A stretch of DNA of 64,000 bases from Virgibacillus aidingensis (GTDB lineage Bacteria; Bacillota; Bacilli; Bacillales; Amphibacillaceae): assembly GCF_010994035.1 (NCBI RefSeq), contig NZ_WIXN01000002.1:186001-250000 (forward strand). Reading direction: 5' to 3'. The translations under genes and the position numbers were made by a program. The first letter of the stretch is position 1, and each line of letters opens with the position of its first letter. A model generated the notes under the pieces. That model was not told the origin of the DNA, made no database searches, and saw only the letters and a program-made list of their open reading frames with translations. Below, one piece after another: positions 34,885 to 43,333 of the stretch.

Positions 34885-34958
34885 AAAAAAGGAGCTTTAC
34901 AGAAGAATCCCCTTCTGTAAAGCTCCTTTGCTTTCATTCATGCTACACGCCGTTGTGT
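34885..34958 (-). promoter_or_regulatory. ANTAR (EutV) hairpin pair and terminator in the eutG leader
   Basis: P1 (34958-34945) is ACAC-AACGGC-GTGT. P2 (34934-34919) is AAAGC-AAAGGA-GCTTT. Both loops have A1 and G4. P2 shares its bases with an 18-bp terminator stem (34929-34912 with 34905-34888) followed by a T-run, so P2 and the terminator are mutually exclusive. The leader would start only a few bases before P1. Confidence 0.88.
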
Positions 34959-34966
34959 CTAAGCTT

Positions 34967-34996
34967 ATTATACTATTCAGGGAAAAGGGGTGTCAA
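34967..34996 (-). promoter_or_regulatory. eutG promoter
   Basis: TTGACA (34996-34991), 18 bases, TATAAT (34972-34967). This near-consensus promoter would be constitutive, with control passed to the antiterminator leader just downstream. Confidence 0.85.
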
Positions 34997-35210
34997 TCAA
35001 TATCAAAAGTGCTGCACCTTGGTTTTCCCGATTATTAAAAAAATATTCGCTGACATAAATGCAACAAAGACAGAAAAGCTGTTTCCGTCTTTGTTGCAGT
35101 ACGTGAACTCATTACCCCATTGTAATTGATCACATGCATCAAGCTACGTCATTGTAGCTAGTTATATACGGTTCGCGTTACTTCATTGTAACTGCAAGCT
35201 ATTTTGCGCA

Positions 35211-35246
35211 TTAAAAAAACTCTCTCCTTCAACAGGCTGAGAGTTT
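35211..35246 (-). terminator. Riboswitch-controlled terminator
   Basis: AAACTCTC (35246-35239) pairs with GAGAGTTT (35224-35217) and TTTTTAAT follows. It lies between the riboswitch and the three ANTAR hairpins, so stopping here would yield an RNA that cannot bind EutV. Confidence 0.85.
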
Positions 35247-35279
35247 ACAGATAACCCCAATTAAAAAATGGAATAATCG

Positions 35280-35465
35280 TGCATCCCCTTTTCCCGGAAG
35301 GTTGATGTGCATTTTATTCTGGCAAGTCTCCTGACTCATGGCTGTCATTACTCCGCCTTCCCGGGGAATGCCCAGTGGCATATGGAGTAAAATTTCCATT
35401 CACAGTGGCCGGACCGTTCAGGATTTTCACCTGATTCCTTTTTAATCATTTACCTGTGTAAATGA
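35280..35465 (-). ncRNA. Cobalamin riboswitch
   Basis: Read on the minus strand, the conserved core elements are present: CAGGTGAAAATCCTGAAC, GGCCACTGTGAATGG, ATGCCACTGGGCATTCCCC, GGGAAGGCGGAGTAATGA and the B12 box GAGTCAGGAGACTTGCC. A downstream CTTCCGGGAAAAGGGG segment may form the kissing stem. It fits an adenosylcobalamin sensor for this cobalamin-dependent pathway. Confidence 0.95.
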
Positions 35466-35499
35466 ACCAAAATAAATCTATGAAGTTTTTACTTTCTTC

Positions 35500-35528
35500 A
35501 TTATACCGCATGATTTAAAAAATGCCAA
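35500..35528 (-). promoter_or_regulatory. Promoter of the riboswitch RNA
   Basis: TTGGCA (35528-35523), 17 bases, TATAAT (35505-35500). Transcription should start near 35493, about 30 bases before the riboswitch. Confidence 0.8.
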
Positions 35529-35610
35529 ATTTTACAGGGGACCAGTGCATTATTTGGGCACTTTATACGCTTGCATTTATCATGCCAATGGTCACCGCTT
35601 CCACTACCCT

Positions 35611-35751
35611 CTATTTCCTGCCATCATTCAACCTTCTTGCTTCTTCGGGACCTGACATTTTTGCTGACCCTTTATAGCGCAGGCCTGTGTCACGATCTGA
35701 TTCCACTTTTCCACTTTGTTTCAGCTTTTTTTCCTGACGATCTCTTCCCAT
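35611..35751 (-). CDS. YpzI-like 46-aa protein
   Basis: AAGGAGGTG lies 6 bases before ATG 35751. The product begins MGRDRQEKKLKQSGKVESDR and ends with GPEEARRLNDGRK, very charged and without hydrophobic segments. From memory this matches the YpzI family of tiny Bacillus proteins of unknown role. It is transcribed toward the eut riboswitch promoter but ends 83 bases before it. Confidence 0.75.
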   Translation of the reverse strand: MGRDRQEKKLKQSGKVESDRDTGLRYKGSAKMSGPEEARRLNDGRK

Positions 35752-35805
35752 ATGAAACACCTCCTTATCTTAACTTGAGTCCTGGGAATAAATTTATGCA
35801 AAAAA

Positions 35806-35842
35806 AAGCCGAATGAGATGCTCATCATACATCTTTTCGGCT
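35806..35842 (-). terminator. Intrinsic terminator downstream of the SulP gene
   Basis: AGCCGAAAAGATG and CATCTCATTCGGCT pair with a small internal mismatch, followed by TTTTTTTGC on the minus strand. It lies 8 bases after the SulP stop. Confidence 0.85.
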
Positions 35843-35849
35843 ATGGATA

Positions 35850-37556
35850 CTAAACAAACTGCTCTGTTCCCTTGATTGCTCCTCTTTTTTCTGCAGCCGC
35901 GGATCCCGCCAGTGACTTGGCATACGCCACCGCATCCTCTGCGTCATCAAAAACGTTTCCTCCGCCGATTTCCTCATACAGGCCGGACTTTTTTAACGTT
36001 TCCTTTAAAGAGGGAGCGACTCCGGCAACAAGGAGAACCCCGCCATGGCTTTTGAAATGGTCCAAGATGTTTTTAAAATGTGCTGCGCCTGTGGAATCCA
36101 TAAACGGAACCCTTCCCATATGCAATATGAGCACTTTTGGCCTGTAATTAATTGTCTTTAAAACCCTTTGCTCAAAAACCTGCGCGGCTCCAAAGAACAA
36201 TGGCCCTTCAATTGTATAAATGCTAATTTCCGGATAGTCCTTCAGCTGATGGAGGACACGCAATTTAGCCGTTTCCTCTTTTGGCGTCTCATCCGGAAAA
36301 ACTTTTGAAATAACGAGCATGCTGCTCATCCGCTTGGCAAATAAAATAATGGCTAAAATAATCCCGGCCACCACTGCTGTCGTAATACTTGTAAAAACAG
36401 TCAGTAAGAAAGTTGCCAATAAGACCAGTGAATCGCCTGATTTCATTTTAAGAACATGTGCAAATTGTTTCCGTTCACTCATATTCCAGGCAACAACCAT
36501 CAAAACCGGCGCCATACTTGCCAGTGGGATGTGAGAAGCATACGGAGCCAGCAGTAATAACGTTGTCAAAACAAAAATGCCGTGGATGATTCCCGACATT
36601 GGCGAATAGGCACCACTCTTGATATTCGTCGCTGTCCGGGCAATTGCCCCTGTGGCCGGAATTCCTCCAAATAAAGGAGTAACAATATTCGCAACCCCCT
36701 GGCCCACCAGCTCCCGATTGCTGTTATGCTTACTATTGGTCATCCCGTCAGCAACCACAGCGGATAAAAGTGACTCAATACCTCCCAGCATGGCGATCGT
36801 AAATGCAGGCACCAGCAGCCGCAAAACCCGTTCCAATGTGATTTCCGGCATTTGAAAAGCCGGAAACCCGCTGGCTATCTCTCCAAAAACAGTGCCGATC
36901 GTCGGAATATTCCCAGAGAAAAATAAAGCAGCAACCACCGTGGATACTACCAATCCTACAAGTGGACCAGGTACCCCGGGCATTAATTTTGGTGTCAGCA
37001 AAATCGCGATCAGACAAACGACTGCCGTAATAATGCTGTATAGACTAACTGAATCAATATGCAAAAATATCTCTCTCATATTTGCCAGAAATTTTTCATG
37101 TTTTTCCAAATCGGACAATCCTAAAAAGTTCCCTATTTGCCCGGTGAAAATAATGACGGCTATTCCAGAAGTGAATCCAATTGTTACCGGCCTGGGCATA
37201 TATTTTATCAGCGTTCCCAATTTAAAAATCCCCATCAGAACAAGCATAATCCCGGCCATAAATCCCGCCAGCAATAAATCGGCATAACCGTAAGTAATCA
37301 CAATTCCTAAAAGAATTGGGATGAACGCACCGGTAGGTCCGCCAATTTGAAATCTGGAACCTCCAAATAATGAAATTAAAATACCCGCAATAATCGTGGT
37401 ATAAATACCATATTCCGGGTTCACCCCAGAAGCAACTGCAAAAGCCATCCCAAGCGGAATCGCTATAATCCCCACAATTACCCCTGACAGCAGGTCCTTT
37501 TGAAAGTACTCCCAGGAGTATCCTTCAAATCTTCCTGTCCAAAATCGCTTTTTCAA
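35850..37556 (-). CDS. SulP-family anion transporter with C-terminal STAS domain
   Basis: The 568-residue protein has about 12 membrane helices. The SulP signature lies near the N-terminus (LLSGVIVGIIAIPLGMAFAV and IGGPTGAFIPILLGIVITYG), and TGAIARTATNIKSGAYSPMS is typical. A cytosolic STAS domain covers about 440-545 (ISIYTIEGPLFFGAAQVFEQ, VLILHMGRVPFMDSTGAAHF). SulP carriers move sulfate, bicarbonate or other anions; the substrate cannot be told. The ArsR-type gene ends 8 bases upstream, so both form one operon. Confidence 0.93.
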   Translation of the reverse strand: MKKRFWTGRFEGYSWEYFQKDLLSGVIVGIIAIPLGMAFAVASGVNPEYGIYTTIIAGILISLFGGSRFQIGGPTGAFIPILLGIVITYGYADLLLAGFMAGIMLVLMGIFKLGTLIKYMPRPVTIGFTSGIAVIIFTGQIGNFLGLSDLEKHEKFLANMREIFLHIDSVSLYSIITAVVCLIAILLTPKLMPGVPGPLVGLVVSTVVAALFFSGNIPTIGTVFGEIASGFPAFQMPEITLERVLRLLVPAFTIAMLGGIESLLSAVVADGMTNSKHNSNRELVGQGVANIVTPLFGGIPATGAIARTATNIKSGAYSPMSGIIHGIFVLTTLLLLAPYASHIPLASMAPVLMVVAWNMSERKQFAHVLKMKSGDSLVLLATFLLTVFTSITTAVVAGIILAIILFAKRMSSMLVISKVFPDETPKEETAKLRVLHQLKDYPEISIYTIEGPLFFGAAQVFEQRVLKTINYRPKVLILHMGRVPFMDSTGAAHFKNILDHFKSHGGVLLVAGVAPSLKETLKKSGLYEEIGGGNVFDDAEDAVAYAKSLAGSAAAEKRGAIKGTEQFV

Positions 37557-37564
37557 TTATTCCT

Positions 37565-37912
37565 CTACCCCTTCTTTTCCTCGTTATCCAGTTCTTCCAG
37601 CATGGAATAGGTATCAATGAGATGGTTGTTAAAAATCGCCTGTGCTACACCCAGCAATTCTGTAATCGCCGGATCCCGGAGTGTATACATCACGTTTTTT
37701 CCATTCTTAACGCCAACGACGATATTTTTATTACGCAAAACACTTAATTGCTGTGAGACTGCGGATCCTTCACTTCCCAGCGTCCTCTGAATTTCATTTA
37801 CACTTTTTTCTCCTTCCGCCAGCACCTCGAGAATACGAATTCGAAGAGGGTGTGCCAAGGCTTTGAAAAAATCAGCTTTGAATTGCTGTAAGTCATTCCA
37901 CAACGGAATCAT
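37565..37912 (-). CDS. ArsR-family winged-helix repressor
   Basis: The 115-residue protein has the ArsR wHTH: FFKALAHPLRIRILEVLAEG, EIQRTLGSEGSAVSQQLSVL as recognition helix, and wing VGVKNGKNVMYTLRD. No ELCVC-type metal site or other Cys is present, so metal sensing is unlikely. It is cotranscribed with the SulP carrier and probably controls it through the AT-rich inverted repeat just upstream. Confidence 0.9.
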   Translation of the reverse strand: MIPLWNDLQQFKADFFKALAHPLRIRILEVLAEGEKSVNEIQRTLGSEGSAVSQQLSVLRNKNIVVGVKNGKNVMYTLRDPAITELLGVAQAIFNNHLIDTYSMLEELDNEEKKG

Positions 37913-37940
37913 TCCCTTTTATAAAAAATAAAATAATAAC

Positions 37941-37960
37941 ATATCAAGATATTTGAATAT
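37941..37960. promoter_or_regulatory. Candidate ArsR-type operator
   Basis: On the minus strand the bases read ATATTCAAATATCTTGATAT, an imperfect inverted repeat (TTCAA against TTGA with flanking ATAT) of the kind ArsR/SmtB proteins bind. It starts 29 bases upstream of the regulator's start. Confidence 0.4.
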
Positions 37961-38116
37961 GTACATATATGAGTATACTATACCTTTATTTATTTACAAT
38001 AGAAATGCTCAAAATAAAGAAACACATAAAATATAAGAAAATTAATAGCAATTTAGAAGAAATCAACAAGGGAACAAAATGGTAAAATATAAAAAAAGTA
38101 AGAGGGAGGAACAGGA

Positions 38117-39034
38117 ATGTCCAGTAAAAACCAAAGCATTGTACCGCATTTATGGTTTGACAATGAAGCGATTGAAGCAGCCGGATTTTATACTTCCGTA
38201 TTTCCGGAATCAATGGTTTCCAGCATAACGACAATCAAAGATACACCATCAGGTGATGCTGATGCAGTATCCTTTGAATTGTGGGGGACGAAATTTATGG
38301 GGATCAATGGAGGTCCGCTTTTCAAATTTACTCCGGCCGTGTCTTTTATGGTTAATTTTGATCCGTCACGGGATAAAGATGCGGCGGAAAAAATAAAAGA
38401 GGTTTGGAACAAGTTATCCGATGGCGGCACCGTGTTAATGCCTTTTGATAAATACCCATTCAGTGAAAAATATGGATGGATTCAGGATAAATATGGTTTA
38501 ACCTGGCAGCTGATCCTTACCGATCCGGAAGGGGAAAAGCGGCCGGAAATAATGCCTTCATTTCTGTTTGTCGGCGAGCAATGCGGCAAAGCAGAAGAAG
38601 CGATGAATTTTTATTTATCCGTATTTAAGAACGCCAGGCCGGGTGAAGTAGCCCGCTATCCAAAAAATATGGAGCCGGACAAAGAAGGCACTATCATGTT
38701 TTCTGATTTCATGCTTGAAAATCAGTGGTTTGTCGCCAACGACAGCGGACAAGAACATGACTTTGGTTTTAACGAGGCAATATCCTTTATGGTTTATTGC
38801 AACACACAGGAAGAGATTGATTACTACTGGACCAAGCTGTCTGCAGTTCCTGATGCAGAGCAATGCGGCTGGCTGAAAGATAAATTTGGCGTGTCCTGGC
38901 AGATTGTATCAAGGGAAATGCATGAGATAATCGCGAATAGCACACCGGAACAGGTTGATCGGGTAAACAAAGCAGTGCTTAAAATGAAAAAAATTAATAT
39001 TCAGGAGATACAGAAGGCATATAAGGCATTGTAA
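38117..39034 (+). CDS. Double VOC-domain protein, PhnB/3-demethylubiquinone methyltransferase-like
   Basis: The 305-residue protein contains two tandem glyoxalase-fold units. The first starts IVPHLWFDNEAIEAAGFYTS with FELWGTKFMGINGG; the second starts IMPSFLFVGEQCGKAEEAMN with FMLENQWFVANDSG. Each ends with a YGLTWQLI or FGVSWQIVS strand. The family (PF06983 type) is common in Bacillaceae, and its members have no proven reaction. AGGGAGGAAC precedes ATG. It stands alone. Confidence 0.88.
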   Translation: MSSKNQSIVPHLWFDNEAIEAAGFYTSVFPESMVSSITTIKDTPSGDADAVSFELWGTKFMGINGGPLFKFTPAVSFMVNFDPSRDKDAAEKIKEVWNKLSDGGTVLMPFDKYPFSEKYGWIQDKYGLTWQLILTDPEGEKRPEIMPSFLFVGEQCGKAEEAMNFYLSVFKNARPGEVARYPKNMEPDKEGTIMFSDFMLENQWFVANDSGQEHDFGFNEAISFMVYCNTQEEIDYYWTKLSAVPDAEQCGWLKDKFGVSWQIVSREMHEIIANSTPEQVDRVNKAVLKMKKINIQEIQKAYKAL

Positions 39035-39444
39035 GACGTGGTTTTTTGCAGCACCAACTTATAAAGACTTTAGATTGGGGGAGTAAATTCACTCAAGCAA
39101 ACATAAGGCATTTCACCAATCTTATTTAAAAAGCTTGGAGAATTATTATTTTTAACTTTTTACCACTAATGAATAAAAGCACGGCTTTATTGAGCTTCCG
39201 TTCAATTCATCAAAGAAATCTAATGTCAAACCTTTATAATCAGGCAAGAAAGCTGATCTGAAAAGTCGCTTTCCTTTACGTTGGGAAATCGGCTTTTTGT
39301 TTGCTCCCACTCCATTAATGTATCCATTGCTGAATAATTATTATCAGTATTGTATTATGCATTAATAATAGGTATGCTGCTTCACACTGTAATGCATTCT
39401 CAGGTACAATAGGATATAAAAAAAGAAAAACCGGGAGGACTACC
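39035..39444. other. Gene-free region between VOC and phosphatase genes
   Basis: The only clear element is the terminator at 39261-39298. No promoter for the phosphatase could be fixed with confidence. Confidence 0.4.
39261..39298 (+). terminator. Intrinsic terminator, plus strand
   Basis: AAGTCGCTTTCC pairs with GGGAAATCGGCTT with one mismatch and one G-T pair, then TTT. It lies about 230 bases after the VOC gene stop, which implies a long 3' untranslated region or a small unrecognised transcript. Confidence 0.75.
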
Positions 39445-40023
39445 ATGACAACCATTTGTTTAATTCGGCACGGGGAAACGGAATGGAATGCTGCAGGCAT
39501 ATTGCAGGGTACAACAGATATACCATTGAATGCCAAGGGAGTAAAACAGGCAGAGGCATGCAGTGTTTATCTTGCATCATCCAGCTATGATGTTCTCATT
39601 TCGAGTCCGCTGAAACGGGCAAAACAAACAGCGGAAATTATTAATCAAAAGCTCGGACTGCCATTTCACACGATGAGCGAGTTTCAAGAGCGTGCCTTTG
39701 GTGCTGCGGAAGGCATGACCTATGAAGCGCGGCGGGCCGTATATCCGGAAAAAAATTACCCGGGCCAGGAGAGGGAAGAAGATTTTCACAACAGAATCAT
39801 GATGGGTCTTCAAAAAGTTACCGAATTGTATCCCGGCCAGAAGGTCCTGCTCATTAATCATGGTGCTGTCATCAAAGCAATCCTAAAAGCCTTTTCAGGC
39901 AATGATAATATCCTGGAGGGAGACAGGCTGATGAACGGCTGTATCAGCAACATCCATTTTGAAAATGAAAAATGGAAGATAAAAGATTTTAACCGGACAG
40001 CACATTTGCGACTGCTATCTTAA
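39445..40023 (+). CDS. Histidine phosphatase family protein (PhoE/GpmB-like)
   Basis: The 192-residue protein has the phosphohistidine motif ICLIRHGETEWNAAG at the N-terminus, SSPLKRAKQTAEII with the second Arg, Glu in RAFGAAEGMTYE, and the second catalytic His in LLINHGAVIKAI. It is a broad-specificity phosphatase of the phosphoglycerate-mutase-like superfamily. CGGGAGGAC precedes ATG. Its stop overlaps the convergent TSUP gene by 4 bases. Confidence 0.9.
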   Translation: MTTICLIRHGETEWNAAGILQGTTDIPLNAKGVKQAEACSVYLASSSYDVLISSPLKRAKQTAEIINQKLGLPFHTMSEFQERAFGAAEGMTYEARRAVYPEKNYPGQEREEDFHNRIMMGLQKVTELYPGQKVLLINHGAVIKAILKAFSGNDNILEGDRLMNGCISNIHFENEKWKIKDFNRTAHLRLLS

Positions 40024-40742
40024 TTGAGTATCAAGCTATCGACAAATAAATAGATGCCTGTAAATATTAATAGACAGTAGATAACGATTCTAAAGGTATT
40101 TTGATCAATCCTTTTAAACAAAATTTGCCCCAAAAATAAGCCGATAAATACGAGCGGCAAAGCCAGACCACTTGAAATCCAAGTTATTTTATTTGTTCCC
40201 GTAAATACAGTTTGGATAAGTAGACTCATAAAATAAATAAAAAGATAGAAAGCAAGTGTTGTACCCCTTAATTTTGCTTTCAGCACAGCTGTCCCGGAAA
40301 AATATAATAACAGTGGCGGTCCGGGCATTCCCATGCTTATGGTTAACACTCCTGATAATCCGCCTGCTCCCAGGTCCCGGCGTTTATTTTGACTGATTTT
40401 AAACCTGAAAATAAGCATGACCGTCAACACCAGAATTATAAGACTAACAATCAGCTTTAATTTTTCTATATCAATGAACAGGAAGATGACAATACCTATC
40501 GGCAAACCTGCTAAACTTCCTGCTATCAATCTTTTCAGAACCCCGACATCTATATCTTTGCTGATTTTCCTGATTAATACAATAGAAATCACAAGAGACA
40601 AAATCAGATTTATTTGAATGGCCTCAGCGGGTTCAAAAATCAATAGAAGGAAAGGAGCAGCAATAATAGAAAAACCAAACCCTGTACTTGTTTGGAGTAT
40701 AGAAGCAACTAGAACTATTACGATTAATCCTGCTATTTCCAT
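40020..40742 (-). CDS. TSUP (TauE/SafE) family permease
   Basis: The 240-residue membrane protein has seven to eight helices with TSUP repeats: STGFGFSIIAAPFLLLIFEP and LSGVLTISMGMPGPPLLLYF are family hallmarks. TSUP members export sulfite, sulfoacetate or other small organosulfur anions; the substrate here is unknown. It overlaps the phosphatase gene tail to tail. Confidence 0.9.
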   Translation of the reverse strand: MEIAGLIVIVLVASILQTSTGFGFSIIAAPFLLLIFEPAEAIQINLILSLVISIVLIRKISKDIDVGVLKRLIAGSLAGLPIGIVIFLFIDIEKLKLIVSLIILVLTVMLIFRFKISQNKRRDLGAGGLSGVLTISMGMPGPPLLLYFSGTAVLKAKLRGTTLAFYLFIYFMSLLIQTVFTGTNKITWISSGLALPLVFIGLFLGQILFKRIDQNTFRIVIYCLLIFTGIYLFVDSLILN

Positions 40743-40900
40743 GTGAACCCTGCTTCCCCCGCAAATAGTGTTTCTTTATATTTTACCATAATTGTCCTGT
40801 AATCCCTTAACCGGTTTATTTATTATTGTGATAAAATGCTTTATAACAGCATGTTACTGCTCCTTAGAAAAAGTTCATATTTCAAAGGAAGGGGAAAAAC

Positions 40901-41266
40901 ATGATTAAAAAGATCGGACAAATCGGGGTGCCGGTAAGAGACCTTGAAAGAGCTGCAAATTTCTATAAGGAAAAACTGGGGCTTCCTATGCTTTTCAGCA
41001 CAAAAACGATGGCTTTTTTTAAATGTGAAGGATTGCGTATTATGTTAAGCCTCCCGGAAAGAGAAGAATTTGCCCATGCCAGTTCCGTAATCTATTTTCA
41101 AGTGGAGGATATTCAGGAGGTATACCTTGCTTTAAAAGGAAAAGGTGTCTTCTTTCCCGTTGAGCCGCATCTTGTGGCAAAGATGGAGCAAACCGAAACA
41201 TGGATGGCCTTTTTCAAGGACTCAGAAGAAAATACACACGCCTTAATGAGTGAGGTGGAAGTCTAG
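40901..41266 (+). CDS. VOC-family (glyoxalase/bleomycin-resistance fold) protein
   Basis: The 121-residue single VOC unit starts IKKIGQIGVPVRDLERAANF and carries FKCEGLRIMLSLPEREEF. Metal ligands are possible at Glu in the C-terminal strand WMAFFKDSEENTHALMSE, but the N-terminal His of many VOC enzymes is replaced by Gln-Ile-Gly. The reaction is unknown. GAAGGGG precedes ATG. It overlaps the convergent DUF421 gene by 4 bases. Confidence 0.85.
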   Translation: MIKKIGQIGVPVRDLERAANFYKEKLGLPMLFSTKTMAFFKCEGLRIMLSLPEREEFAHASSVIYFQVEDIQEVYLALKGKGVFFPVEPHLVAKMEQTETWMAFFKDSEENTHALMSEVEV

Positions 41267-41967
41267 GAGGAAGTTCCCCGGCTTCCTTCTTTTTTGTCAA
41301 TGAATAAAGAACCGTCAGTCTGAACCTGGCCAAAAAACACCTCTGCAGCCGAGTCTGCTCCATGCTGCTTCAACTCACTGTTTACCCAATCAATATCAAG
41401 GTCCAGTTTTTCCAGACTATCAGGAAGAACCTTTCCATCCACAATGATCTCAGTTGGAATGGGATATACTTTGCTTTCCGAAGAAATATTCATATCCGAC
41501 TTCGTTACCGGCTGTTTGTTCTCTTTCAGCAATACAGTTAACCTGCCATTTGTCTCGAATATCGCATAATCCACAACGGAAATGGAAAATATATTTTTTT
41601 GTCTCAGCATGGAAGTTAAAGTATCCAGGTCAAGCCGATGGATCCGCAATGCTTTTTCCGCAATTTTCCCGTCTTTGATGACTATCACCGGATCACCGCT
41701 GACAACCTTTCTTCCTTTTATCGAAAAAATTTCGACAAATGCAAGGACTAAGGTGAAAACAGTCCAGCCCGTTAATGCGATGACGCCATTTAGTATACTG
41801 AGATTTTGATTGACGACAAGGTTCGCAGTGATCGAACCGATCGAAATCGCTGATACAAAGTTAACAAAGGTCATTTGGCTGATCTCTTTTCTCCCCATTA
41901 TACGGGTAAGCACAAACAGGACGACGAAGCCGATTGTAATTCTTAAGAGCAATTCGGAAATACCCAT
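41263..41967 (-). CDS. DUF421 (YetF/YdfR type) membrane protein
   Basis: The 234-residue protein starts MGISELLLRITIGFVVLFVL, has three membrane helices in its first 80 residues and a cytosolic domain with GDPVIVIKDGKIAEKALRIH, LRQKNIFSISVVDYAIFETN and PIPTEIIVDGKVL. That is the YetF-family layout; the function is not well known, and members are often linked to spores or envelope stress. AAAGGTGG precedes ATG 41967; an in-frame extension to 42057 has no support. Confidence 0.9.
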   Translation of the reverse strand: MGISELLLRITIGFVVLFVLTRIMGRKEISQMTFVNFVSAISIGSITANLVVNQNLSILNGVIALTGWTVFTLVLAFVEIFSIKGRKVVSGDPVIVIKDGKIAEKALRIHRLDLDTLTSMLRQKNIFSISVVDYAIFETNGRLTVLLKENKQPVTKSDMNISSESKVYPIPTEIIVDGKVLPDSLEKLDLDIDWVNSELKQHGADSAAEVFFGQVQTDGSLFIDKKEGSRGTSS

Positions 41968-42322
41968 ATTATTATAACCACCTTTATATATATTCCTTAG
42001 CATTATGGGTATTTTTATATAATATAAACCATAGGTTCCTAGAAAAACCGGATGCATCGAAAAAGCATTTTCTTCTACCTTACCTTTCCATTATATTTTC
42101 CGGGTCCGCCAAACAGGCAGATGACCGTGTTTCGCCATCATCATTATCCGGCTGTGTCCCATGGGAACTGCTTGCATGCGGCCCAATTTGCAATTTAACT
42201 GGTATGGTACTTCCGGAACTATCATTGTTTTTACTAAGGCTTCAAAAATGTGGATCGCCTGTCAATATGGTACCATCTCCGCTTCTGAATCATACCCTGA
42301 TTATGGAAAGGAGAGAAGGCCA

Positions 42323-43270
42323 TTGTTGTCCACTGGTGCATTTTTACAAGCAATGATCCCCCTTTTTATTATGGCAATCATTGGTTTTGCCAGCAGAAAA
42401 ATGAGAATACTTCCTTCGAGCGCCACACAGGTTATTACCCAGCTCTTGCTGTATATCACTTTACCGGCATTGATTTTATATTCATTGAACACCACCCTTT
42501 CCCGTGATATTCTAACAGATTTCGCCTGGCTGGTTGCCATGTCCATCTTCATACTTAGCATATCGGTTTTAGCCGGTTTTTTGCTCAGGCGAAGAGCCAA
42601 ACTGCCTGTAAAGCAAAAAAGTGTATACGAAAGCTTGATCATTTTCGGGAACCAGGGTTTTATCGGTTTTGCCATCAGTTATATTTTAATGGCAGAACAA
42701 GGAATTATGTACTTAACCTTGTTTAATGTTTGTTACTTAATATTGATTTGGTCATATGGGATCTTTCTTTTTACCAAAAATGAATCAAGTACAAACTGGA
42801 AAGCCCTGTTTCTTAATCCAGGCATTTTATCGACGCTGATCGGCCTATGCATGCTGTTTCTTCCGTTTGATTGGCCTCTACCGCTGCTGAACACATTTGA
42901 AGATGTCGGAAAAATGACGATTCCCTTATCCATGATATTGATCGGCAGCCTCCTGGCGGAAATCCGCTGGCATGTTTTTCAGCAATACAGTAAACACGTA
43001 TATGTATGGATAGCAGCGGCCTGTAAATTACTTATCCTCCCGTCATTTTTGTTTGTTTTTTTCTTTCTCCCTGTTCCATACCCTTTAATTGTTGTTGCTG
43101 TGCTGACAGCTGCCATGCCGAGTGCTCCCACCATCTCTGTTTATGCAAAAAAGTATGGTGGAGATGCTTCCTTTGCTTCATTTGGCGTGATGCTTACAAC
43201 CCTGCTTTGCCTGGTGACCATTCCGCTGCTTTACAGCTTCCTTCAGTGGCTCCATTCCATTTTTTATTGA
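42323..43270 (+). CDS. AEC-family (auxin efflux carrier) transporter
   Basis: The 315-residue protein has about ten helices in the two five-helix repeats of AEC carriers (MIPLFIMAIIGFASRKMRIL; IIFGNQGFIGFAISYILMAE; PLSMILIGSLLAE; AAMPSAPTISVYAKKYGGDA). Members carry malate, malonate or similar organic acids. AAAGGAGAG precedes TTG 42323 by about 8 bases, and the start gives the usual family length; the frame stays open upstream to 42161 but that part is not membrane-like. Confidence 0.85.
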   Translation: MLSTGAFLQAMIPLFIMAIIGFASRKMRILPSSATQVITQLLLYITLPALILYSLNTTLSRDILTDFAWLVAMSIFILSISVLAGFLLRRRAKLPVKQKSVYESLIIFGNQGFIGFAISYILMAEQGIMYLTLFNVCYLILIWSYGIFLFTKNESSTNWKALFLNPGILSTLIGLCMLFLPFDWPLPLLNTFEDVGKMTIPLSMILIGSLLAEIRWHVFQQYSKHVYVWIAAACKLLILPSFLFVFFFLPVPYPLIVVAVLTAAMPSAPTISVYAKKYGGDASFASFGVMLTTLLCLVTIPLLYSFLQWLHSIFY

Positions 43271-43333
43271 TAAGAATGTATGTATTCCCAATTATTGTTT
43301 ATACTATGAAAAAACAGGTAAAGGAGCGATTTT

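Larger units (their letters stand above)
35061..35493 (-). ncRNA. EutX-like riboswitch-controlled decoy RNA with three ANTAR hairpins
   Basis: From the promoter at 35528-35500 the RNA holds a cobalamin riboswitch, a terminator (35246-35211), then three hairpins: H1 GTTAC-AATGAA-GTAAC (35192-35177), H2 AGCTAC-AATGAC-GTAGCT (35159-35142) and H3 ATTAC-AATGGG-GTAAT (35126-35111). All loops carry A1 and G4. Linkers are 17 and 15 bases. A long GCAACAAAGAC-based hairpin (35097-35061) may be the 3' end. In enterococcal and listerial eut loci such RNAs sequester EutV when adenosylcobalamin is lacking and stop early when it is present. Three hairpins instead of a pair is unusual. Confidence 0.82.
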
